DNA from: Stenotrophomonas rhizophila | Lineage (GTDB): Bacteria > Pseudomonadota > Gammaproteobacteria > Xanthomonadales > Xanthomonadaceae | Length of the DNA stretch: 64,000 bases | Reading direction: 5' to 3' | Assembly: GCF_003651185.1 (NCBI RefSeq) | Contig: NZ_RCDC01000004.1 | Span: forward strand, 1,164,659 to 1,228,658 | Shown here: in pieces, positions 26,810-36,442 of the stretch | Layout of the letters: each line of letters opens with the position of its first letter | Numbering within the stretch: the stretch's first letter is position 1 | Position numbers and translations under genes: made by a program | The notes under the pieces: generated by a model | The model's database searches: none | Told to the model about the DNA's origin: nothing | Seen by the model: only the letters and a program-made list of their open reading frames with translations

Positions 26810-27271
26810 ATGGACATCATCGATCAGCGGATTCTTGCCGAGTTGCAGAAAGACGGGCGCCTCACCGTGACCGAACTGGCCGAGCGCATCGGGCTGAGCG
26901 TCTCGCCCTGCCACCGCCGGGTACGTGCCTTGGAGCAGTCCGGCGCGATCCGCGGCTACCGCGCCGAGCTGGATCCCGCCGCCCTGGGCCTGAAGTTCTC
27001 GGCCCTGGTGTTCATCACCCTGCGCGACGGCGACCGCCGCGCGGTGGACGCCTTCGAACACGCGGTGGCCGACGTGCCACAGGTGCTGCAGGCGCAGCGT
27101 CTGTTCGGCGATCCGGACTACCTGCTGCACGTCATCACCCGCGACCTGGCCGCGTTCCGTCAGCTCTACGACGAACACCTCTCTGCCCTGCCCGGCGTGC
27201 AACGGCTGACCTCTACCCTGGTGATGAAGGACGTGGTGATCGACCGGCCGCTGCCGTTGCACGGGCATTGA
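26810..27271 (+). CDS. Lrp/AsnC-family transcriptional regulator
   Basis: 153 residues. The N-terminal helix-turn-helix is [20 protein letters not shown] and [18 protein letters not shown]; the C-terminal RAM ligand-binding domain includes [20 protein letters not shown] lies 12 bases before the ATG; a TTG six bases earlier in frame would be better spaced and is an alternative. It likely controls the divergent lysE-type gene. Confidence 0.9.
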   Translation: MDIIDQRILAELQKDGRLTVTELAERIGLSVSPCHRRVRALEQSGAIRGYRAELDPAALGLKFSALVFITLRDGDRRAVDAFEHAVADVPQVLQAQRLFGDPDYLLHVITRDLAAFRQLYDEHLSALPGVQRLTSTLVMKDVVIDRPLPLHGH

Positions 27272-27448
27272 GGCAACGGCGTTATACCCTCAAATCGCGG
27301 CCTGCATCCAACGGCGAATGACCCGCCGGAAGAAATGTGCGACCGGCGTACTACGCACCGACGGCACCCGCGCAACCGGACAACGCCAAGGCGATCGCCA
27401 CGTTGATCGGGCTGCGGTATGACCGGCAACCGACAGCAGCCCAAACAG

Positions 27449-27481
27449 AAAAAAGGCCTGCGCATCGCTGCACAAGCCTTT
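27449..27481 (-). terminator. Intrinsic terminator after tRNA-Pro
   Basis: On the minus strand AAAGGCTTGTGC (27481-27470) pairs with GCGCAGGCCTTT (27463-27452), including two G-T pairs, and the run of T residues (27454-27449) follows. It starts 18 bases after the tRNA-Pro CCA end. Confidence 0.85.
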
Positions 27482-27498
27482 GATCGAATCACCAACAT

Positions 27499-27575
27499 TG
27501 GTCGGGACGGCCGGATTTGAACCGACGACCCTCTGCCCCCCAGGCAGATGCGCTACCAGGCTGCGCTACGCCCCG
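27499..27575 (-). tRNA. tRNA-Pro (anticodon GGG)
   Basis: 77 nucleotides. The acceptor pairs CGGGGCG (27575-27569) with CGTCCCG (27509-27503), one G-T. The anticodon loop CTGGGGG carries GGG, the T-arm has GGTTCGAATCC, and CCA is encoded at 27501-27499. A TATACT box (minus strand, 27620-27615) lies 40 bases upstream as a possible -10 element. This gene follows merR at the end of the pheST-ihfA cluster, as in other gammaproteobacteria. Confidence 0.97.
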
Positions 27576-27642
27576 ATGATGCTGGCAATGTCCCCGCCTC
27601 TCAGCGGGCCGACGAGTATAACGGGTTTGCGTGAAAAATGGT

Positions 27643-27999
27643 TCAGCGGCGCAGCAATTGCAGCACTTCTTCCAGTTCCATCCGCGTCTGCTTGATGATC
27701 TGGTTGCTCAGCGCCGATTCCTCGCGCGCATCGGCACCTTCCAGGCGCAGACGCGCGCCGCCGATGGTGTAGCCCTGCTCATAGAGCAGGCCGCGGATCT
27801 GGCGGACCATCAGCACGTCGTGGCGCTGGTAGTAGCGGCGGTTGCCGCGGCGCTTGGCCGGCTCGAGACTGGGGAACTCGGTTTCCCAGTAACGCAGCAC
27901 GTGCGGCTTGACGTCGCACAGTTCGCTGACCTCACCGATGGTGAAGTAGCGCTTGGCCGGTATCGGCGGAAGTTCTCGGTTACTGCCCGGATCCAGCAT
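27643..27999 (-). CDS. MerR-family transcriptional regulator
   Basis: 118 residues. The winged helix is [20 protein letters not shown] followed by [20 protein letters not shown] and RYYQRHDV; a short dimerisation helix completes it. It lacks the metal-binding cysteines of CueR or ZntR. Its start lies 20 bases inside the end of ihfA. This small MerR protein next to ihfA is conserved in Xanthomonadaceae and related gammaproteobacteria; its target is unknown. Confidence 0.9.
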   Translation of the reverse strand: MLDPGSNRELPPIPAKRYFTIGEVSELCDVKPHVLRYWETEFPSLEPAKRRGNRRYYQRHDVLMVRQIRGLLYEQGYTIGGARLRLEGADAREESALSNQIIKQTRMELEEVLQLLRR

Positions 28000-28279
28000 A
28001 TGCCTCTACCCTTTCCTTGAGCTTCTGGCCCGGACGGAAGGTGACCACCGTACGGGCGGAAATCGGAATTTCCTCACCGGTCTTGGGGTTGCGACCCGGG
28101 CGCTGGTTCTTGCGCCGCAGGTCGAAATTCCCGAAGCCGGACAGCTTCACCTGACGTCCCTGTTCCAATGCTTCACGCAGCACATCGAAGAACGCGTCGA
28201 CAAATTCCTTGGCTTCGCGCTTGTTCAGACCGACTTCGTCGAACAGCTTTTCGGCCATCTCCGCCTTGGTCAATGCCAT
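27980..28279 (-). CDS. ihfA: Integration host factor alpha subunit
   Basis: 99 residues, full length. It begins [20 protein letters not shown] and has the DNA-binding arm [20 protein letters not shown] with the intercalating proline in GRNP. IHF-alpha pairs with IHF-beta to bend DNA for transcription, recombination and replication. It follows pheT by 26 bases, the classic pheST-ihfA order. Confidence 0.97.
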   Translation of the reverse strand: MALTKAEMAEKLFDEVGLNKREAKEFVDAFFDVLREALEQGRQVKLSGFGNFDLRRKNQRPGRNPKTGEEIPISARTVVTFRPGQKLKERVEAYAGSGQ

Positions 28280-28305
28280 TGCCTGCTATCCCCCATGCTT
28301 CCCGC

Positions 28306-30687
28306 TCAACCGCGGATCCGGGCGTGATGTTCACGCTCCATGGCAGAGACCGCCTCGGCCACCACCGCATCCACGTCGCGGTCCGTCAGAGTGCGCGACT
28401 TGTCCTGCAAAATCAAGCCCATAGCGAGACTCTTGAACCCCGGCTCGACCCCCTGGCCGACGTACCGGTCGAACAGGGTGACCTCCCGCAGGAGCGGCCC
28501 GACGGCGCGGCGCAGGGTGGCTTCCAGGTCGGCCCAGGCCGCGGCCTCGGGCACCAGGAAGGCCAGATCGCGGCGCATCGACGGGAAGCGCGACAGCTCG
28601 GTCGCGCGCGGCAGCGCGCGGGCGGCCAACGGCGCCAGGTCCAACTCGAAGGCGAACACGTCCACGTCGATCTCCATGGCCTTGGCCAGGCGCGGGTGGA
28701 TCTGGCCGATCCAGCCCAGGCTGACGCCGTCACGGGAGACCTCGGCCGACCGTGCCGGGTGGCCATACGGACGCTGCGACGGCGTGAACGCCAGCTCCGC
28801 GCCACTGGCCGCGGCCAGCGATTCCAGGTCGCCCTTGAGGTCGTGGAAATCGACCTTGCGGGTCGGCAGACCCCACTGCTGGGTGTCGGCATCGCCACAG
28901 ATCGCGGCGGCCACGCGCTGGGTTTCCAGCGGCGCGGGCTGGCCTTCGCCGGCCTGCTGATGGAATACGCGGCCCAGTTCGAACAGGCGCACGCGGCCCA
29001 GCTGGCGGGCGGCATTGCGGCCCAGGGTGGCGACCAGGCCCGGCAGCAGCGACGGACGCATCACCGCCAGTTCGGCCGACAGCGGGTTGGCCAGCGCGAC
29101 CAGACCCTCGTCCAGCTGCCACTGCGCGAGCAACGCGGCATCGACGAAGGCGTAGTTGATGGTTTCCTGCAGATCGCGGGCGACCAGTTGGCGACGGACG
29201 CTCAGGTCGTCCAGGCGGGTCTCGGTCGGCATCGCCACGCGCGAGGCACCGCCCGGCAGCGTGGTCGGGATCTGCTCGTAGCCGTGGATACGGGCCAGCT
29301 CTTCGATCAGGTCTTCTTCGATGGCGATATCGAAGCGACGGCTCGGCGCGGTGACCTGCCAGCCATCGGCGGTCGCGGCCACCTCCATGCCCAGCGCGCG
29401 CAGGATGCGCTCCACATCAGCATCGGCGATCTGGATGCCCAGCACGCGCGCGATACGGGCGCGGCGCAGACCGATGGTGGCGGTCGCCGGCAGGTCCGCT
29501 TCGCGCACGGCCTCGGTGACCGGCGCAGGCGTGCCGCCGGCCAGGTCCAGAATCAGGCGGGTGGCGTACTCGATCGCCGCGCGCGGCAGCACCGGGTCGA
29601 CGCCGCGTTCGAAGCGGTGGCCGGCATCAGTGTGCAGGCCGAGCTTGCGGCCCCGGCCCATGATCGCGGCGGGCGCGAAATGCGCGGCCTCCAGGAATAC
29701 GTTCGTGGTGTCGTCGGTGACGCGCGTATCGAAGCCGCCCATCAGGCCGGCCAGCGCGATCGGCCGATCGGCGTCGGTGACCAGCAGGAAGCTGTCGTCC
29801 AGCGCGGCGTCGCGGCCGTCGAGCAGCTTCAGGGTTTCACCCGCGCGCGAACGGCGCACGCCGATGCTGCCCTGCAGGGTGCCCAGATCGAAGGCATGCA
29901 TCGGCTGGCCGAGTTCCAGCATGACGTACTGGGTGACGTCCACCAGCAGCGAGACCGGGCGCACGCCACTGCGGCGCAGGCGCTCGGCCATCCACAGCGG
30001 GGTCGCGGCGCGGGCGTTGACGCCTTCGATCACGCGGCCGACGTACCGCGGGGCTTCGGCGCCGGCGTCCAGCTGGATCGTCAGCTCACGCGTGCCCACG
30101 GCGGCGACCGGCGCGGCGTCGAACGGCACCACTTCACTGGCGCACGCGGCGGCCACGTCGAAGGCGATGCCGCGGATGCTGAAGCAGTCGGCGCGGTTGG
30201 GGGTCAGCTTGATCTCGATGCTGGCGTCGGGCAGGCCGAGGTACTCCACCAGCGTCTGGCCGACCGGCGCATCGTCCGGCAGTTCGAACAGGCCGGAGGC
30301 ATCGGTGTCCAGACCCAGTTCCTTGGCCGAGCACAGCATGCCGTTGGATTCCACACCACGCAGCTTGGCCGGCTTGATCTTCAGATCGCCGATCTGCGCG
30401 CCGACCATCGCCAGCGGCGCGACCAGGCCCGGGCGCGCGTTCGGCGCGCCACAGACGATCTGCAGGTGCTCGCCCTGCCCCGCATCGACCTGGCAGATCT
30501 GCAGGCGGTCGGCTTCGGGGTGGCGTTCGGCGGAAATGATCTTCGCCACGACCACATGCTGCAGGCCATCGCCCAGCGCATCGACCGCTTCCACTTCCAG
30601 ACCGATGGCGGTCAGCACCGCGCTGAGTTCATCGCGCGAGACGGTGGTCGGGACGTGGCTGCGCAGCCAGTTTTCAGAGAATTTCAT
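28306..30687 (-). CDS. pheT: Phenylalanyl-tRNA synthetase beta subunit
   Basis: 793 residues, normal length. The N-terminal EMAP-like tRNA-binding domain has LQICQVDAGQGEHLQIVCGA and LRGVESNGMLCSAKELGL. The B3/4 editing domain and B5 follow, then the catalytic-like core, and the ferredoxin-fold anticodon-binding domain at the end (SRFPSMRRDLAFLV, LTDRDVDAVVAEAV). It forms the alpha2-beta2 enzyme with PheS. It begins 90 bases after pheS. Confidence 0.97.
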   Translation of the reverse strand: MKFSENWLRSHVPTTVSRDELSAVLTAIGLEVEAVDALGDGLQHVVVAKIISAERHPEADRLQICQVDAGQGEHLQIVCGAPNARPGLVAPLAMVGAQIGDLKIKPAKLRGVESNGMLCSAKELGLDTDASGLFELPDDAPVGQTLVEYLGLPDASIEIKLTPNRADCFSIRGIAFDVAAACASEVVPFDAAPVAAVGTRELTIQLDAGAEAPRYVGRVIEGVNARAATPLWMAERLRRSGVRPVSLLVDVTQYVMLELGQPMHAFDLGTLQGSIGVRRSRAGETLKLLDGRDAALDDSFLLVTDADRPIALAGLMGGFDTRVTDDTTNVFLEAAHFAPAAIMGRGRKLGLHTDAGHRFERGVDPVLPRAAIEYATRLILDLAGGTPAPVTEAVREADLPATATIGLRRARIARVLGIQIADADVERILRALGMEVAATADGWQVTAPSRRFDIAIEEDLIEELARIHGYEQIPTTLPGGASRVAMPTETRLDDLSVRRQLVARDLQETINYAFVDAALLAQWQLDEGLVALANPLSAELAVMRPSLLPGLVATLGRNAARQLGRVRLFELGRVFHQQAGEGQPAPLETQRVAAAICGDADTQQWGLPTRKVDFHDLKGDLESLAAASGAELAFTPSQRPYGHPARSAEVSRDGVSLGWIGQIHPRLAKAMEIDVDVFAFELDLAPLAARALPRATELSRFPSMRRDLAFLVPEAAAWADLEATLRRAVGPLLREVTLFDRYVGQGVEPGFKSLAMGLILQDKSRTLTDRDVDAVVAEAVSAMEREHHARIRG

Positions 30688-30777
30688 GGTGTCACCCTAG
30701 TGGACCCGGCGCAGGCGCCTGGGCCGTGATGAATGGTGGTGCGACGTCGCGCCGGGGGCAGCCCGGCGGTTCCGCTG

Positions 30778-31968
<1,191 letters not shown>

Positions 31969-32328
31969 TTATGCCGCCAGTGCGCCCTTGGCCTTTTCGG
32001 CCAGTGCAGCAAAACCAGCTGCGTCGTGCACGGCGATGTCAGCCAGAACCTTACGGTCCAGGGTGATGCCGGACTTGAGCAGGCCGTTCATGAAACGGCT
32101 GTAGCTCAGGCCGTTGATGCGGGCAGCCGCGTTGATGCGGGTGATCCACAGCGAACGGAAGTTGCGCTTCTTCTGCTTACGACCGATGTAGGCGTACTGC
32201 TGTGCCTTGATCACGGCCTGCTTGGCAACGCGGAAGACCTTGCGGCGAGCGTTGTAGTAACCCTTCGCCAGGGTCAGAATTTTCTTGTGGCGGCGACGCG
32301 CCTGTACGCCACGCTTTACTCGTGCCAT
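31969..32328 (-). CDS. rplT: 50S ribosomal protein L20
   Basis: 119 residues, full length: [20 protein letters not shown] through [20 protein letters not shown] and the C-terminal domain [20 protein letters not shown]. It binds 23S rRNA early in assembly and in other bacteria represses its own operon. It follows rpmI by 10 bases. Confidence 0.98.
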   Translation of the reverse strand: MARVKRGVQARRRHKKILTLAKGYYNARRKVFRVAKQAVIKAQQYAYIGRKQKKRNFRSLWITRINAAARINGLSYSRFMNGLLKSGITLDRKVLADIAVHDAAGFAALAEKAKGALAA

Positions 32329-32338
32329 GGGTCAGTCC

Positions 32339-32536
32339 TCAGAGGTAGGGAAGCATACGGTTCAAACGGCCTGCGTCTTCTGCACGAACATGGTTCGTCT
32401 GACGCAGATTGCGCTTCCGCTTGGTCGACTTCTTCGTGAGGATGTGGCTACGGTTGGCGTGGCCAGCCTTGAACTTGCCGGACGCGGTCTTGCGGAAGCG
32501 CTTGGCCGCCGCCCGGTTGGTCTTGATCTTGGGCAT
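32339..32536 (-). CDS. rpmI: 50S ribosomal protein L35
   Basis: 65 residues: [20 protein letters not shown] through [20 protein letters not shown], the standard L35 sequence. It is the first gene of the rpmI-rplT pair after an unusually long leader. Confidence 0.98.
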   Translation of the reverse strand: MPKIKTNRAAAKRFRKTASGKFKAGHANRSHILTKKSTKRKRNLRQTNHVRAEDAGRLNRMLPYL

Positions 32537-32972
32537 TGCTATGTCCTTGATGATGTTTTGTCACTGACCAGGGCGGTGGCATTGCCACACTTTCCGTCCG
32601 TGCCCTTGCCTGCTTGTAAGCCCGGGATCCCCTATGGGAACCAGGCCGGTCCTGTTTGCCGTTGAAACAGCGTGCCTTTGTGGGGCGGGAAACCGTTCAA
32701 AACAGCACCCCCGCAAAACGGGGCCGCCCATTATGCCCGTGAATCCAGGCAGTTGCAAACGCTTGATTGGGCGGGTGTTTACCGGTGCCGGCAGGCGTGG
32801 AACGCCCGCCGGACGGGCCGCAGAGGCTGCGGCCAGGGCAAACGGCAGCAGGCGCCTGAAAAGGCGCCCGTGCCTTGTAACGCGAATCTGAAGCACTCGA
32901 CGCCGGCGGCGCCGGCAGCCGGGCATGGCCCGGCGCTACGCCCCGCCCGTCCGGGCTGGGGCCGATGGCCGG
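32537..32972 (-). other. 436-base gap between infC and rpmI
   Basis: No coding gene is supported. On the minus strand it forms a long rpmI leader. Visible structures are a GTAG-type REP palindrome near infC (32918-32939), GGCGCC repeats around 32850-32868, and a CCCCG/CGGGG hairpin around 32709-32724. In E. coli, L20 binds a pseudoknot upstream of rpmI; a comparable site could lie here, but I cannot identify one. Confidence 0.5.
32918..32939 (-). repeat. GTAG-type REP element
   Basis: On the minus strand GTAGC is followed by GCCGGGC and GCCCGGC (32934-32928 and 32924-32918) around a CAT loop. This is the same architecture as the elements at 7678-7782. Confidence 0.7.
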
Positions 32973-33497
32973 TTACTTCTTCTTCGGCGCGATCATCATC
33001 ACCATCTGCCGGCCTTCAAGGCGCGGACGGGACTCGATCACGATGTCCTCGCCCAGATCACCTTCGATCCGGCTGGCCATTTCGCGACCCAGTTCCTGAT
33101 GGCTCATTTCACGGCCACGGAAGCGGATGTTGACCTTGATCTTGTCGCCCTCTTCCAGGAAACCGCGCATCTTGCGCAGCTTGATCTGGTAATCACCTTC
33201 ATCGGTGACCGGGCGGAACTTCACTTCCTTGATCTCGACCTGCTTGGTCTTCTTCTTGGCCTCGTTGGCCTTCTTCTGCGCTTCGAACTTGAACTTGCCG
33301 AAGTCCATGATCTTGCACACCGGCGGATCAGCCTGCGGCTGAATCTCGACCAGGTCCAGACCTTCGTCTTCGGCCATCGACAGCGCTTCGTCACGCGTCA
33401 ACACACCAATCATCTCTCCGTCGCTGCCGATCACGCGGACGCGCGGCACCCGGATTTCCTGATTCTTGCGGTTCTGTTTGTTGTCAGGGGTACTGAT
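32973..33497 (-). CDS. infC: Translation initiation factor IF-3
   Basis: 174 residues, starting [20 protein letters not shown] (the first residue would be formyl-Met). No ATG or GTG is available at the family start; the codon with a good GGGAG eight bases upstream is ATC at 33497-33495. Non-AUG infC starts (AUU in E. coli) are the basis of IF3 autoregulation, since IF3 rejects such codons. The N-domain and linker contain [20 protein letters not shown] and [16 protein letters not shown], and the C-domain [16 protein letters not shown]. It lies 63 bases downstream of thrS, probably in one transcript. Confidence 0.93.
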   Translation of the reverse strand: MSTPDNKQNRKNQEIRVPRVRVIGSDGEMIGVLTRDEALSMAEDEGLDLVEIQPQADPPVCKIMDFGKFKFEAQKKANEAKKKTKQVEIKEVKFRPVTDEGDYQIKLRKMRGFLEEGDKIKVNIRFRGREMSHQELGREMASRIEGDLGEDIVIESRPRLEGRQMVMMIAPKKK

Positions 33498-33560
33498 ATT
33501 GCAATCTCCCAGAGGAATCAAACCGGCCCATCGCGGAGCATCCGCAGGGCCGGGACTTTC

Positions 33561-35465
33561 TTACACGGACTGTTCTGCCTGCAACCGCTCGATGAAGGCC
33601 TGGACGGACATGCTGCCCAGATCTTCGCCAGAGCGCGTACGCACGGCCACGGCGCCATTTTCCTTCTCACGGTCGCCAACCACCAGCAGGTACGGGACCC
33701 GCTGCAGCGTATGCTCGCGAATCTTATATCCGATCTTCTCGTTGCGCAAATCGGCGTTCACGCGGAAGCCTTGATCTGCAAGGGTTTTCCGCACTTCGCT
33801 GACGTATTCAGCCTGCGCATCGGTGATATTGGCCACCACCACCTGGGTCGGAGCCAGCCAGGACGGGAAGGAACCGGCGTGGTGCTCGATCAGGATGCCG
33901 ATGAACCGCTCCATCGAGCCGACGATCGCCCGGTGCAGCATGACCGGGTGCTTCTTCTGGCTGTTTTCGTCCACGTACTCGGCGCCGAGGCGGCCGGGCA
34001 TCATGAAATCGACCTGCATCGTGCCCAGCTGCCAGGTACGGCCGATGGCGTCCTTGAGGTGGTACTCGATCTTCGGGCCGTAGAAGGCGCCCTCGCCCGG
34101 CAGCTCCTGCCACTCGACCCCACAGTTGCCCAGGGCCGAACGCAGCGCGGCTTCGGCCTTGTCCCAGGTGGCGTCATCGCCAAGGCGCTTTTCCGGGCGC
34201 AGCGCGATCTTGATCTGGATCTCGTCGAAACCGAAGGTCGTGTAGACCGCCAGCGCCTGCTGGTGGAACGCCGTCACTTCAGCTTCGATCTGCGACTCGG
34301 TGCAGAACACGTGGCCGTCGTCCTGGGTGAAACCACGCACGCGCAGGATGCCGTGCAGCGCACCGGAGGGCTCGTTGCGGTGGCACGAGCCGAACTCACC
34401 GTAGCGGATCGGCAGATCGCGGTAGCTGTGCAGGCCCTGGTTGAACACCTGGATGTGGCCCGGGCAGTTCATCGGCTTGACCGCGTAGGTGCGCTTCTCC
34501 GATTCGGTGAAGAACATGTTTTCCTGGTAGTTGTCCCAGTGGCCCGACTTCTGCCACAGCGACACATCCAGGATCTGCGGGCAGCGCACTTCGCCGTAGC
34601 CGCTGTCGCGGTACACACGGCGCATGTGCTGCTCGACCACCTGCCACAGCGCCCAGCCCTTGGGGTGCCAGAACACCAGGCCCGGCGCCTCTTCCTGCAG
34701 GTGGAACAGCTCCTGCTGCTTGCCGATGCGGCGGTGGTCGCGCATTTCGGCTTCTTCGATGCGCTTGATGTAGGCCTCGAGCTGCTTCTTGTCGGCCCAG
34801 GCGGTGCCGTAGATGCGCTGCAGCTGCTCGTTCTTGGCATCGCCGCGCCAGTAGGCACCGGAAATGCGGGTCAGCTTGAAGGCCTTCAGGAAGCGCGTGT
34901 TGGGCACGTGCGGGCCGCGGCACATGTCCACGTATTCCTGGTGGTAGTACATGCCCATGGCCTGGATCTCCGGCGACATGTCGTCGATCAGGCGCAGCTT
35001 GTAGTCTTCGCCACGCGCCTTGAAGATCTCGATGACCTCCGCACGCGGGGTGACCTTCTTGATGACGTCGTAGTCCTGCGCGATCAGCTCAGCCATGCGC
35101 TTTTCGATGGCGGCCATGTCGTCGGGCGTGAACGGGCGCTCGGAGTAGATGTCGTAGTAGAAGCCTTCGGCGATGACCGGGCCGATCACCATCTTGACGT
35201 CCGGGTACAGCTGCTTGACCGCATGGCCGACCAGATGGGCGGCGGAGTGGCGGATGATCTCCACGCCCTCCTCGTCCTTGGCGGTGATGATGCGCAGGCT
35301 GGCATCGTGGTCGATGACGTCACTGGCATCGACCAGCACGCCATCGACCGAGCCGGCGATGGTGGCCTTGGCCAGGCCGGCGCCGATGGACTGGGCGACG
35401 TCCATGACACTGACGGGGTTTTCGAATTCACGGCGGCTGCCGTCGGGGAGCGTGATCGCGATCAT
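33561..35465 (-). CDS. thrS: Threonyl-tRNA synthetase
   Basis: 634 residues from the ATG at 35465. Order: TGS domain (1-60), second additional editing domain with [16 protein letters not shown], catalytic core with the zinc cysteine in [12 protein letters not shown], motif 2 [20 protein letters not shown], and the C-terminal anticodon-binding domain ([10 protein letters not shown]...[10 protein letters not shown]). It charges tRNA-Thr and edits Ser-tRNA-Thr. The leader upstream carries a candidate threonine attenuator, described separately. Confidence 0.97.
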   Translation of the reverse strand: MIAITLPDGSRREFENPVSVMDVAQSIGAGLAKATIAGSVDGVLVDASDVIDHDASLRIITAKDEEGVEIIRHSAAHLVGHAVKQLYPDVKMVIGPVIAEGFYYDIYSERPFTPDDMAAIEKRMAELIAQDYDVIKKVTPRAEVIEIFKARGEDYKLRLIDDMSPEIQAMGMYYHQEYVDMCRGPHVPNTRFLKAFKLTRISGAYWRGDAKNEQLQRIYGTAWADKKQLEAYIKRIEEAEMRDHRRIGKQQELFHLQEEAPGLVFWHPKGWALWQVVEQHMRRVYRDSGYGEVRCPQILDVSLWQKSGHWDNYQENMFFTESEKRTYAVKPMNCPGHIQVFNQGLHSYRDLPIRYGEFGSCHRNEPSGALHGILRVRGFTQDDGHVFCTESQIEAEVTAFHQQALAVYTTFGFDEIQIKIALRPEKRLGDDATWDKAEAALRSALGNCGVEWQELPGEGAFYGPKIEYHLKDAIGRTWQLGTMQVDFMMPGRLGAEYVDENSQKKHPVMLHRAIVGSMERFIGILIEHHAGSFPSWLAPTQVVVANITDAQAEYVSEVRKTLADQGFRVNADLRNEKIGYKIREHTLQRVPYLLVVGDREKENGAVAVRTRSGEDLGSMSVQAFIERLQAEQSV

Positions 35466-35524
35466 GAGAGTGCTTTGGTCTGGTGGCCCGCAAGGGGGCC
35501 TGGAGAATCCGGGGGCGAGGCAAT

Positions 35525-35549
35525 AAAAAAGCGCCACGAAGGCGCCTGC
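35525..35549 (-). terminator. Attenuator terminator in the thrS leader
   Basis: On the minus strand AGGCGCC (from 35547) pairs with GGCGCTT around a TTCGT loop, and a TTTTTT run (35530-35525) follows. It ends 59 bases before the thrS ATG and begins about 22 bases after the stop codon of the leader frame. An upstream segment (GCGCCCTGC, 35624-35616) could pair with GCAGGCGC of the terminator arm with one bulged C, giving a possible antiterminator. Confidence 0.75.
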
Positions 35550-35570
35550 GTCAGGGGCCGTCGGGGGCGT

Positions 35571-35597
35571 TCAGCGGTGGGCGGTGGTAGTGCTCAT
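35571..35597 (-). CDS. Putative threonine-rich leader peptide of thrS
   Basis: A nine-codon frame, ATG at 35597 to TGA at 35571, encoding MSTTTAHR with three consecutive threonine codons (ACT ACC ACC). It lies between a predicted promoter and an intrinsic terminator, directly before thrS. That is the arrangement of ribosome-mediated attenuation: stalling at Thr codons when charged tRNA-Thr is scarce would favour read-through. A clear Shine-Dalgarno sequence is missing (GTGTGAC precedes the ATG), which is the main weakness. The assignment is an inference from layout. Confidence 0.6.
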   Translation of the reverse strand: MSTTTAHR

Positions 35598-35640
35598 GTC
35601 ACACGCTAGACCGGCGCAGGGCGCGGGCCACCTTGTTGCC

Positions 35641-35669
35641 TCGATAGAGATGCCCTGATCTTAAACCAA
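35641..35669 (-). promoter_or_regulatory. Predicted promoter of the thrS-infC operon
   Basis: On the minus strand TTGGTT (35669-35664) and TATCGA (35646-35641) are 17 bases apart. Transcription would start near 35633, about 36 bases before the leader peptide start. No competing gene lies between it and thrS. Confidence 0.6.
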
Positions 35670-35872
35670 TCCGCCGATGAATGCGCCGCTGCCGCTGCGA
35701 CCGAGGGACCGGACCGCCTGAATGCGCCCGTGTGGCGCACACAAACCGCAATGATTACCATGCGCGGATTACTGTCCTGCCCAGGACAGGTTTGCCGATT
35801 GGATTCCCCCATGCCCTGCCCCGCTTCCTTCCCGGCCTGCCGCGCCCTGCCGCCCGTGCCGGCGGCCGCCCG

Positions 35873-36169
35873 ATGATCACCGTCGCCCTGACCTCGCTTG
35901 GCTTCTGCAGCCTGGCGCTGGCCGGCTCGGCGTTCTCGGCGCTGGCGCTGTATGCCGCCTCACCGCACTGCCGCTGGCCGCGCCTGCGCCGTGCCGGCCG
36001 GCTGGGCCGGCAGATCAGTCTGGTGGCTGCGGTGGCGGCACTGTGGCTGTGGATCGCCAATCTGGGCATCGCCACCGGCGTGGTGGTGATGCTGTGCAGC
36101 TGGATGCTGGTGGCGGTTCTGCTGCCGCTGCTTGCTGCCTGGCACCGCCCGGCACAGGTGATGCGCTGA
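35873..36169 (+). CDS. DUF3325-like membrane protein
   Basis: 98 residues with three hydrophobic helices: TVALTSLGFCSLALAGSAFS near the start, then ISLVAAVAALWLWIANLGIA and VVVMLCSWMLVAVLLPLLAA. The layout, and the two genes that follow, match the DUF3325-DUF3649-PepSY trio found with siderophore uptake systems. An ATG at 35811 would extend the N-terminus by 21 non-conserved-looking residues. The stop codon overlaps the next start (TGATG). Positions 35670-35872 contain no other gene; a GCAATGATTACCAT stretch near 35748 is only a weak Fur-box-like match. Confidence 0.7.
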   Translation: MITVALTSLGFCSLALAGSAFSALALYAASPHCRWPRLRRAGRLGRQISLVAAVAALWLWIANLGIATGVVVMLCSWMLVAVLLPLLAAWHRPAQVMR

Positions 36170-36432
36170 TGTGGGCCCGCGCGGGCGCCGGCCTCCTGGC
36201 GGGGTTCTTCGTCGCGGCCGCGGCCACCGGCCTGGTCGCCTGGCTGCCGCCGGGGCCGTGGCAGAGCGCACTGGTACCCAGCCTGATCGCCTTCATTCCG
36301 CTGTGGATGCTGGCGGCGATCTGGGCCTTCAGCTTCCGCACCGGGATGCGGGCGTGGGCCGTGATGAGCGCGACCGCCCTGGCCGGATTTGGCCTGTTGT
36401 GGCTGCTGCGCCTGACCGGCGCGGTGCAATGA
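36169..36432 (+). CDS. DUF3649-like membrane protein
   Basis: 87 residues with three helices. The segment LIAFIPLWMLAAIWAFSFRT followed by GMRAWAVM matches the conserved core of DUF3649 (an AvWaFaaRs-lRAW pattern). It starts within the stop of the preceding gene and ends 10 bases before the PepSY gene, so all three are one operon. Such proteins accompany ferric-siderophore receptors; their biochemical role is not established. Confidence 0.75.
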   Translation: MWARAGAGLLAGFFVAAAATGLVAWLPPGPWQSALVPSLIAFIPLWMLAAIWAFSFRTGMRAWAVMSATALAGFGLLWLLRLTGAVQ

Positions 36433-36442
36433 GAGCGATACG

